DNA of 64,000 nt from Ditylenchus dipsaci (taxonomy: Eukaryota; Nematoda; Chromadorea; Rhabditida; Anguinidae). The DNA is taken from NCBI GenBank assembly GCA_004194705.1, contig SADC01000330.1, positions 1 through 64,000 on the forward strand, given 5' to 3'. Both the position numbers and the translations under genes were made by a program. Positions 47,001 through 59,000 of the stretch are shown one piece after another. The number at the start of each line of letters is the position of its first letter. The stretch's first letter is position 1. Below the pieces are notes generated by a model. The model worked only from the letters and a program-made list of their open reading frames with translations. It searched no databases and was not told the DNA's origin.

Positions 47001-50000
47001 GTTGATTATTTAAAAAATACTAAATTCAAAATACGAAATACTCGCGGTCTTACACGGTAATGGTCCCCTTAAAAATTGAGGCGAAAAAGTGTACACACCG
47101 TAACGAACTTGAGAATGTGTCCGTCTATTGTCAACTGTAATGATAATTGCAGGTTCCAATTTGCCATGCCAGTTCAGAGTATTTGGTGATGGTCCATATG
47201 ATCTTTTCTTCGGCACCGCCAACCATATTCGCAGTGATTGGACTCCAGACAGCCTGTTTTCAGTCCGTTTTAAGTTTTGTTTTTTCGTCACTTATCAAAA
47301 CGATTGTAGACAGACAATCCCATCTAGTGGCTCACTTCAACAATATCACCTACCCGATCCGGAGAACTTGTTTGCAGAAGCAATTGTCTGGACTAATGAA
47401 GGTTTTTTTTTCAATTGAAATGGCTGTTTTCGACTTCTATCCATTTTTAGCCTTCTCTGTAAATGGCAGCCGAACTATTTTGTACGCTTCTAATGGAATT
47501 TACCGAGACACATGTGACTTTAACCTCTACTTCCGTGACTGGAGCTGTCCTCGACGAGGTCTGCTCTTCTATGTCAATGTAGGTGGTTGTCTTACGAATT
47601 GATTGTTAAAAAGACAAAGTTTTGGTGGTTGTAGGTCTACATCACAGACCAGAGTGGATACACAATCATGAGAACTGCCAATGGCATTTGCTCCTCAGGT
47701 TGGTTGGATCAAGGTTATTTAAAGTGGGGCAAAAACAGCTTCTGTGGGTCCGATAAAAGTAAGCAAATATGGGTATGAGAGCCCGTCATAGGGATGTTTG
47801 ACCGATTTTGATGTTTTTTTCAAATTTTCGCCTATTTCGGCGTTTTGTTTTTGTGTTTCAAATTTTGTTTTTAGCTTAGACGCAGCCTTAGGCACAGTTC
47901 AGACCAGCGCACGTTAGGATGAGCTTAGAAGTCTATCTCAAACTGTGAAAAACTCAAGTTTTTTTGGGGCTACGTCAATTGGGGCCACCTCGGGCCATAA
48001 TGAGCCAAAAATCCAAAAAAGAAAACGCCAAAAGGCGTGAATCTGAAAAATATGTTAAAATCGGTCGAACGTCGACGCACTGAGAGCCCGATGAAAATAG
48101 TCTCATTTTAGATTTCCATTCAGGGCATACTTTTTTCTTAGAAATTTGCTAAAAGTCAGCTAATTTTGTTCAGATGTCCCGGCTCAACAGCCCTCCACAG
48201 GTTGCATCAACGGTGGAGTGGATGTGGATGACAATGGAAAATGTTTCTGTCCAGTTGGTTGGACTGGCACCAGGTGTGAGACCATCGTTTGCCAGGTTTG
48301 ACTAGCAGAATGTTAAAATTACTTTAAAAAGCCATGCTTTTCAATATTTCAGAACTATGGAGTCTCTCGAGGTGACTACTGTGAGTGTGACGCAAGTGGC
48401 ACCACAACAGGCACTTTCTGTGAGACCTTGATTTGTGACGACCCACCTGCTTATGTGGACAAACAGCCGTTTGACAAGGATGGCACATCCCTTTTGCTGC
48501 TGGTTCATGACTCTTTTAACACAAGGTCTTTTTAACTTTTTTCTTATATTCATGTTTTCTCTAAAATAGTCACCTGACTTTGAAGACATATAGCTCAGCC
48601 CACAGAAAATAATTTGCAATTTTTTTATAATTTGCAATTATTCCCACGAGCATTACCGGTTCTGCCTATCCGATTTTGGTCAAAAAAACTGGAATCAGAA
48701 AAGAATAAAATTTCAAAAAAGAATCAGAAGCAGTAAACAGAACGTCGAAAGCCACCGAAAACCAGACAAATAAATCCAGAAAACAGACATATCTTCCTAA
48801 GAAAAATTAGAGGATTTTTTGTCATTCATTTTTTCAATTTTTTTGGCTATTGGAAAAATGTGCAATTTTTATGTCAAAATGGTGACTAAAATTCTGTTTT
48901 TTTTAATTCTATTTTTTGTCACTTTTGGGAAGGAGAATGAGCGGAATTTAAAAGTTGCGCATAAAATTATTAAAGCTTTAAAAATAAATTTTTGGTTTCC
49001 AGACCTATAATAAGCAGCATGGTTGACTTTATCAGCGAGACCATGCAAGATATAAGCATGCAAAGCAAGAACTGGATTGGTATGCGCAAGTATTTGCCAG
49101 CTTTTTTGTAATGAGATGTATTTCAGACACCTACACACTCGCCACTTTCAGTGACAGAAGTAGGTTTAGAATGGAATTCGATAAAGGATTTGAAATTCTG
49201 CATTTCAGATTTCAACGATTTGGTCACTTCCCAAAATCCAAGTAATAAATTTTTGTGAATCGGCGAATTCGGCAACCGGACATTTTCGATAATTTTCGAA
49301 TTCCGCGTTCCAAAATTTTGAAATTTAACCACTTTTTGGCAACGAATAGAGCTGATTTTTATGCAAGACCAATTTATTTTGGCTATTTTTTCGTTGTCCT
49401 AGGAAAATCAGCTCAAGCCGTCGTCGAAAATAGAGATGATGATTTGGTCTTTTGCGATTATGCGATTGCGATTATTTTGGTCTTAACCCGATGCGATTGC
49501 GATTGCGATTATTTGAAAAAATTAAATGCGATAATCGCAACGATTATCGCAAAAAAATTCAGGTGCGATTAATCGCGCGATTATGCGATTACTTTTGCTT
49601 TTAGCTCCTAGAAACCAAAACTTTTAACACTATGCACAAACAAAAGCTTTATTTAAAGTAAACGTGGACATTTGCGACAACTATCAACAATAAGTACCTG
49701 TAGTTAAGCATCTTCAGATTATTGTTGAGAAAATCAAGGATTTTTAGTCAAAATTTCGCGGGAATTTGAATTTTTTTAGTCAGAAAATCACTTGGATCGC
49801 TCAGAATCCCACCCGAGAGTGGTCAAAAGCACTAAAAGCTGGTTTTTTGGGGGTGAACTTATTGCGAAAATTCTATTGCGCGCATCAGAATCACACTTTG
49901 GTCATCTCGATAGCTAAGAATCTCACCCTTAACCGCTCTGAACCACCCTTCAGACTTTTCAGAATACTTACATACTGGTTTAGAACAGTTTAGGATGCTT

Positions 50001-53000
50001 TAAGGTGGTTGAGAATGGCTTAGAGTTAGATTCTCAGCGATTAAGCCGATTAAAGTGGGATACTGATGCGTGAAATCGAGTTTTCGCGAAAAACTGACTC
50101 CTTTTTAGTGAATCCTAAAAACCATCTTTCAAGTGCTTCTGACCACTCTGGGTGAGATTTGAGCGAGATAAGTTATTTTCTGACTAAAAAAATTTGCGAT
50201 GAGAAAAGAGTATTTTTGCGTAAGAAAAAAAGTATTTTGCGGTGAGAAAAGTATTTTGCCGGAAGATCACATTACGGTGAGAAAAATATTTTGCAGTAAT
50301 TTCCAAGTTTTTTGCGGTAAAAAAAGTTCCATCCATTACTAAAAGTAATTTTGCTGGTAAAATTTTTCAGTATGGCAAAATTTGCGATTAATCGTGCAAT
50401 TTCTCAAATTGCGATTGCGATTTGCGATTATTTCAAAAGCATGCATGCGATTATGCGATGCGATTATTTTTTGCCAAATTTGGTGCGATTTGCGATTAAT
50501 CGCAGGTGCGATTAATCGATCGTCATCATCTCTAGTCGAAAAGTGGGTTATTTAAAAACGCGGGAATTTGAAAAATTTCGAAAATGTACGGTTGTCGCAA
50601 ATTCTTTCAAAAAACATATAGATGAAATCATAACTGCTCTGACTGACCTGAATGAAAGGAACAAAAACAATGGAGACGTGAGTTTTTTAATTACTTCTTA
50701 AAAATTGATACCTGATTTTAAAAAAGTCTCGAAACTAAAAAATGGCGTAGGTGCGTTTGGCCCCTTTTGTGACATTTTTGGCATTCTGCCCTATGTTCTG
50801 TTTTAGCCACTTAGGCCTACTTAGGCTCAGGCCTTAGGATTAGGGTTAGGCCTTAGGCTTAGCCTTAGGCTTAGGGACCGAAAAATGTCTTACGAACTAC
50901 AAACAAAATGGCATTAAAATAAAGCCTAAGTGGCTAAAATAGAACATAGGGCAGAACGCCAAAAATGTCACAAAAGGGGCCAAACTAGGGTGGGGAAATT
51001 CGCGCGAATATTAAAATAGCCCCGAATATTCGCGAATATTCGCGCGAATATTCGTAATGTTCGCGAATATTCGCGAACATTCGAACTGTCGTCTTATGAA
51101 CAAATGAAAAAGAAAAAACAGTAAATTAAATGCTTAAATAATCACAACCGGCACTAAAACACATTCCAATTAGCTTCATTGACAATAAAATAAATTCAAT
51201 CAACATTCAAAAACAATGTATCATTCTCAATAGTTTGTTCTTCTTTGGATTCTGATTCTTCCTCTTTTTCGGATTGATGCACTTTTTTGAATATACCGGC
51301 ATATTCCAATTGGATGTTATGCTTTATAAAGACTATTTCGTTGGCGGTGTCCACCTTCATTCTAAAGAAGAAAATAAACATCCCTCACTAGAAATTCATG
51401 CAAACAGATAAAATCACCAACCTATTTCGAAGCTTTGTGTGGATCCCACCTCGAAGGGACCAGTTTCTTTCGGTCGAGGCGGCAGAGATTGGCACATTGT
51501 AAAGCATTTCAACGACTTTGCATAGCAATGTATCCGAGAACCAGGCTTTCCACCAAGTTAGAGCATTCATCGTTTTCATAGTTTCTTAAGCATAGCTCCT
51601 CCTCAGAAACCCTAGTAAGAAGTATGTCGGCCTCATCCTGATCTTCTTTGCCGATCTTATCAAAAAAGCTATTGATCCTTGGTGTGTTTGGTCGACTGCT
51701 GTTCTCCTCGGATTCCTTGACTATTTTCTTTGGAATCTCTCCATTTGCTTCCAATTTGCGCTTAATGCCAGATAATTTGTCGATCACTTTGATTGCTACG
51801 GTCAACGGTCAAAATCAAATTTTTCAAATTTTGTCGAAATTTTTAAGAAGTTGAACAATTATACAAGGAATTTCAAATAACCTGAAAATGAGCATTTTTG
51901 GCTTTGAGCAAAATTTTGCGAGAAATCAAAAAACCGTTCAGATTTGACTAGAAAAACAAATTTCCAGATTTTAAATGGATCCTAATTTTCTAAAAAATGG
52001 TTTTTGGAATTCTGTTTGGCTAGTTTGTAGATGAGATCCATGGCTGCATTTTTGTTAAGAAGAAAGCTTTTTTTGCTATACAAAATCTTTTGACGGAAAG
52101 AAATTATTATGATTAGAATCTCATAATGTTGTTATTTGCATCCACTTACTTCTTTTCTCCTTCATCCTCTTTTTGGCTTGTGGTTAGCAGCAGACTAGGC
52201 CGGCGTCATTATAATAGACTCAAACACCGTTTTTATTGCGGCAAGAACGTTTGAGTCTTCCGTAACATACACTAGCCCACCTGCGCCTGAACACAAACTA
52301 AAAAAAAATAGAGGGACTAAGCTCAATAACCGGTACCAATTTTTAAAAGAACCTAAAACTGGTAATTTTAATTTTTGAAGGTCTTTTTTCTGGGTCAACC
52401 CGCCGGTAGTCAACTGCATACTTGCACGGGCGCCCAAGGTTGGCGCCGGCGCCGATTTTTCACAAGCCCGGCGCCCTCGGGTTTTGCACAGCCGGCGCCC
52501 TTATTGAAACCTGGCGCCCGGTGCCGAAATTTCAAAATAGCCTAGCGACAGCGGTGGCGCCCTAATTTCACCTTGACACCACCGCCGGCACCGAAATTTC
52601 GAAAAGCCTGTCGCCGGCGCCCTAATTTCCGAAACTTGCAAGCATAGGCGTACCCAGGATTTTCTGACAGGGGAGGGTGGGGGCTAATTTGGCAGAAAAT
52701 GAATGAGGCCGAAAAGACTGAAAAAGGCTAAAAAAAATCCTGACGAGGGGGGGTCCATAGCCCAGCTAATCCTCCTCTGGGTACGCCTATGCGTGCAAGT
52801 ATGGTCAACTGTCGTCACTTGCCATACTAAAAAGAAAAATGAAAATATGTTTAATTTTAGATGAGCTGCAAAGATTTGTTAGTGTTTGAGTCTCTCTATG
52901 CAATTTTGGCCGATAGTGCCAAAACAAAGAAAAGGTTTGGTCACAAAACTTTTCTCACAAATATTCGTGATTTTAGAGGAATTGTCTACATTTTCTTGTT

Positions 53001-56000
53001 AGGTTTACCGTTAACAGACCAGACCTTGCTCGACGATCTATATTTGCTGGTGGAGGAAGCACAAATTCAGGTAACTCTTTATTTTGAAACTTTTAAACCC
53101 TAAAAATGGTTTGTTGCAGATAAACATAGTTCAGTCATCGGCCTTGATCTGTGAGTATGATATTACAGATAGAGAAGTAATTTGGTTTTACGAGACCCAG
53201 ATATGATTACATTTCTGCTAATTTAGGTGCGCATTTTCTTAGAGCTAGCCACCGCTACTGGAGGAAATTTCTTCGTCCTGAACAACCAACCTGGAAAAGT
53301 AACTTTATTCCTAAGTTCAAAGCTTTTGTTAAAAATCGAGCTTTTACTCGAATTTCGGAAAAGCGTTTACAGTCAAACCTCGATTTAAGGACATCCTCGA
53401 TTTAAGGACGTCTGTTTTTGGGGTCTTTTGGTTTTGGTTTCTTACGTTTTAGTATAATTGAACCTCGATTTAAGGACACTCGATTTAAGGACAGCAGTTT
53501 GGTCGGTCCCCAGCGTGTCCTTAAATCGAGGTTTGACTGTAGTTGCTTACTGGTAGGCCCACTACGCGGGCGTTGGACACCGCCCTACACAATTCAATAA
53601 ACTGTTTTGGTGAGTACCATAGGCACCAAATGAGAAAACAGTCATTTTATACTAGGAATAAAAACTTTCACGCTGCTATACAAAACGTGAATTCTGAAAA
53701 CGGATTCATGTTCAGAATAGTTGATTTGCTCATGCAACTGTCATCCGAATTTAAAACTCAGTGTCAAATTTCGAATTCTGCTCGAGACAACAAACATTCA
53801 AACGTCGTGCTGATTCTATAAATTAAATAATTGTTGTCTCGAGCAGAATTCGAAATTAGACACTGAGTTTTAAATTTAGATGGCACTCTTATGAGCAAAT
53901 TGTATGAGCAAATCGACTATTATGAGCAAATCGACTATTCTGAACATAAATCCGGTGTCAGAATGCAGGTTTTGTATAGCAGCGTGAAATTTTTACGTTC
54001 AGAATGCTTTTTAGTTTGGTTAAAATTGAAAACACCCGTCAAAATGTGTGAATCTCCCGTCAAATAAAAACTTTCTTGTTCTCGGTGTTTACTTTTCAAT
54101 CTTTTTTGCACCGGCATGTAGCCGTAAATCTCTAGCTTCTAATGAGCTATCAACTTGCTGAGTACGATATGAAAAATTAAGAGAAAAATTATATTTTTTA
54201 AAACTACACTTATTTTTTCAAAAAGAATTGTTCTCCCTCTTTTCGATATTGTATTTAGCCAGTTGATATTTCATTAAAAACAAGAGATTCAGGGCTACAT
54301 ACTAGTGCAAAAAATAAAAAATTTGAAAATAAAACATCGATAACAAGAAGTTTTAAAAATTTGACGGGAGATTTACACATTTTGACGGGTGTTTTCACCT
54401 ACAGCCTTTTAGTTTTTCCAATTCCTAGCATAAAATTACTGTTTTCTCAGTTAGTACCTATGGTACTCACCAAAATCGTTCATTGCATCCTGTAGGCAGA
54501 TGATGGGCTTCCACTTAACATGAAATTTAGCTTAGTCCACAAAAATGAATTTTGAGATAAAAGCATTTTTATCCGAAAATTTTGAATTTTGAAAAACAAA
54601 AGTTGACAAAAAAAAGTGATCACCAAACCTTAAGTTCAAAGTGTTTATGTACAAAACTTAGCATTATCAAATAGCTCAGTTCACGGGCTTTCAAATTGTG
54701 TGGAATACTTGTGTGACTTTAGTAAAAACATGAGTAATCTACTTAAAAGTTTGTGGCTACTTCCCAAATTTGGATGTATTCAAGTAGGTAACTTCCAAGG
54801 TCTGTACCTCGGAAATAAAACACACAACGAGCAAAACTAATAGCGCCATTGTGTCTAGGGTATCCTAAATAGAATACATACAATAATCTAAAATATCCAA
54901 AGTCCGCTATCGTCAAATTTATAAGGGCCGAGGTCCAAAATTAGAAAAAGTTACTCTTAAATTTCCGAAAAAGTCTAAACTGCTGATTTTTTGTTGTTTT
55001 GAGAAGCCGTAAAGTTTCATCTAAATTTCTATGAAATAAAAAATTCGATGTGATTTAGGCCCTTCTCACCATTCCTACTCTCTACAGTTCAAGTCTGATC
55101 TACGAGAATGTTTACGATGACTGTTCTGCCGGCCAAAAGTTCTATTTCCCAGTAGATCTATTTCTCATTTTATGAAAGGCTATTAAAAAAATCCAATTTT
55201 CTTTGAGATTGACTCCCAAACTCAGACTTTCTCAGTCAATTTGTTTGGTAATTTGGCTTCAGATCCATTTACATGATGCCCACTTGTAAGTGTCTAGAAC
55301 ACACCTTTGCTTCTTGAATACTAATTAGAACCATTTTCAGCCCGCGATTTGTCGGTGGTTGACCTGTGGGTGGACCATGGCTCTCATTCGCGATTCCAGC
55401 AGATCCTGAGACGTAGGGAATTTTTTATTTTTTGACTTAAATCTCGCGCTTGCCTTCTTTTTTAAATTATCCGCTAGCCGTCCTCCATCCCGTCAAGGAC
55501 ACTGGACTGGACGGGGAGAATCTGATCCCTGCAGGATGGCTCGCTCACTATGGCTGTGAATCAACTATATTATCATTTTATAGCCTGTGATGATGGCTGG
55601 GTGTCTTTCAAAAGCCATTGCTACCTGATTTCGGATGAATCAAGATCGTGGACAGATGCCAGAAGTGTATGCGCAAGTTCCAAAAGCTCTTTGGTCACTG
55701 TCTTCAATGCGGATGACCAAGGTTTTCTAGCAGGTAAACACAATTATTTTTTATTTTTTTTTTCAAAAGACTCAATAAATTCAAGGCAAGATGAGCCCAG
55801 ATGGTGAGATGTGGATTGGTCTCATTGATTTGCGCGCTGCCGATTCAACAACACCTGAGTGGCAATGGGACCAACCTGCTGGATCACCACCTCTTACAGT
55901 TGGTTTTTGCTTAGCTCCAGCCAAAAAACATTAGAAGGAAGTCAAATTTAGAGGAGGGAATAAGGCCGAAATGGGCATTTGCCCTTCATTATAGTCAAAA

Positions 56001-59000
56001 AATTTGCAAAGACTCCAAATCCTAGACTTTTGTTTTCTGTGGGTCCTCCCTGCTGGGTATGTGCCCGATTTCGGCTTTTTTGAAAAGAGGATGTCGTTAA
56101 ATCGAGGGTCACGGGTATAGTGACCGCGCCGTCCTACGCCGTCCTAATTTTTTTCATCGCCGTCCTGCATTTTAACCATATTTTTTATTATGGACAGCTT
56201 TTTTATTTTACAACATACAATCAGTTTTTATTTTTATACTTAATTTTCCGGCGACCGTCCAAGTTTTCTTTAATTTTTTTTCAAAAAATTGGGGCCGTCC
56301 TTATTTAACCGAATTTTTTGAAAATTTTCGTGTAAAATCAGGACGGCCCCATTTTTTTTAATGAAAATGAAAGAAAACTTGGACGGTCGACCGAAAATTG
56401 AGTATAAAAATAAAAAGTGATTATATGTTGTAAAATAAAGAAAGCTGTCCATAATTAAAAACATAGTTAAAACGCAGGACGGCGGTTGAAAAAAATTAGG
56501 ACGGCGAAGGACGGCGCGGTCACTATGGTCACGGGTCATTTCAGCAAAATAATTCAGTTTTTGAAAACGATCAGTAAAATTAAAATCCTTGCAATATTTC
56601 GGACTAGATTGACAAATCACAAATGATCAAAAAATTCAAAATTGAGGTAAAAATCGAGGGTCGACTGTATTGGGTTCTGTAGCATAGTGGGAAAGGTTTC
56701 ATGGAGTCATTTTTGCCAGATTCTGACGTGACAAGTTCGAGTACGATTTGCAGCGCACAAATTATCAAAATGTGTGAAAATGACCAAATATAGCGAAATT
56801 TGATCAAAAAATTAAAAAATTGATATTTTTACGTGTTGAATATTTTTTATTCAGCTGAAAGACACCTCTTATGCTCCATGGGAGTCCAGCACAGAACCCA
56901 ATATTACTTCAGGCAGTTGTGTGCGCTCAAGCAAATCTGGTTGGAAAGTGGCTGACTGTAGCTCTTCTAAACGATTCGCTTGCATCAGACATTCTTGTAA
57001 GATCACTTAGCATATTAATTTGATCAAAAAAGACTTTGTTTGATTTTCACAGACGACATTGACTACAGCCCACGAAATGGGATAAGTAGGGATTTTTAGA
57101 ATTAAAAAAATCTAAAATTTATCGTCTGATTTAGATGTTCTTCCACACGGCACCTGGTCGCTAACTGTGCGGACTGTGGATGTTGGAGATGTAAGCTTAT
57201 TGCTAAAAAAATGTGTAAAACTCCATGACCAGACTTAGAATGAAACTGTCATACGGGGTCACACTGGAACATCATATTTACCCCTCAGTTAGAAATAGTC
57301 ATACTTTTTTTACAGTTGGTCTCATCTCGTATAGAAGGAATAAGGCTACCACATGAGTTATTGACAAAGTAGACATTCTTTTCAAAATGTGTACAAAGTT
57401 GAGCGGATCCGTACTCTAATGTCATACTCGAGTCCGAGGGTGTGTTCCAGACTGCGGACGCACTCGATTTTATTAATATTTTCAAAGTCATATCTATTTT
57501 ATAAATAGCTTATTTTGTAGGCCAGAACAACCCCAGCAGCAAAGTTTTATAAGTTATGGTCATTTTTGAGTGTGGGGCAAAAAATGACCTTATTATCTTG
57601 ACTGTAGGATTAGTGGTTGAGGTATGAGTTTTTAGAATTGAAAAACCCTAAAATTTATCGTCTTAATATGGCTAGGGCAGCAGTTCTACTCATATTCCGA
57701 TTTTCAAAATTAGTGGCCAAAGGTCACCTAGAACTTATTTCGACTACACATTGAAAAAATTTTAAAAAAAATCTCAACTTGGCTATACAGATAAACTTGT
57801 AGTGTGTTTTCAGGACAATGGATGCGCCGTAAGAATATTCTCGCAGTCAGCTATTCAAGTGTTCAACCGATTCACCACCAACAACCGACAAGACTTTGGT
57901 TCTGGAGAGCCAACTACGGCATGCGAAGTAACTACTTTTACTATCCGAAAAGTGAATTACTACCGAAACAATGTTTTCAGAATCCAACCTAATCATTGCT
58001 CACACTACCGGTTTTATCCCAACTTCGATGGGTGTTCCCAAAGCAGCCTCCAATATGCTCACTTCTACAGAGCTGACAAACCGGATATCACTCAAGTTCA
58101 AGTAAATTTACTTTTCTAAAGAAAAAACAATTTTGATGGTCGAATATACCAATTTCAGACCTTTGACACCAGATACCGGCCAAGCTGCTCCTATGAATAT
58201 GTTTCAACACCTTTTGCTTGCAGCGAAAACGGCTACCAAATTGCTGTAAATATTTTGCTTAATTATAAAGCAGGCTTGCCCATGGCAGAGTTGTCAAAAC
58301 ACACATCGAAATTAGAGCAGGATATGATCGAATAATCGTAAAACTCGATCTCTTCTGCCAAAACCGAAAAATGGGTACGAAAATGGAATTTTTGTTCATG
58401 GCAAATAAACCAATACCCAAAAACTGGTACAGTGTGATTTCGGTCAATTCACGACGAAAAAAAACTGAAAACTGGATCAGGCCGGCAGACTGACCAAAAA
58501 ACAACTAAAGCCCTCAAAAAACTGGGTGCAACCGAGCGGCTATTTAGTCATGGGTTTTTTGTTGGGAATTTTTCGAATAAAAATATTTTTTACATAAAAC
58601 GAATTCAGGCTGCTCGAAATTTTATTTTGTTTTCATTAGAAATTGAATGAAAATAACACAATTTTTATTGCATAAATCCATCCACTTTAGTATTCTGGAA
58701 TGGACGACTACGGTTTTCCCTTCCAAAGAATCAAGCCAGCTATTTGCTACAAACCCACTGGCAACTGTGAGAATGGTGGTGTTGCTTATGACTACCAATG
58801 TGTGTGTCCAGAGAACTACAGTGGCAACAGGTGCCAAACCCCTACTGTGGTCAGAATGGACGGTTGGCCGATAATGGGGTGGCCTGCAGATGCAACCAAG
58901 ACTGGGGCGGCGACTTCTGTCAATACCGTAAAATTTTACGAATTTCGATCTCCAAATCTCTATACAGTCAAACCTCGATAATCCGCCACCCCAAAAAGTT

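Noticed and set aside
47147..47602. 151-codon plus-strand frame
   Set aside because: It reads across introns and out of frame of the large gene; the spliced frame with matching phases at 47262/47314 and 47401/47451 explains the region.
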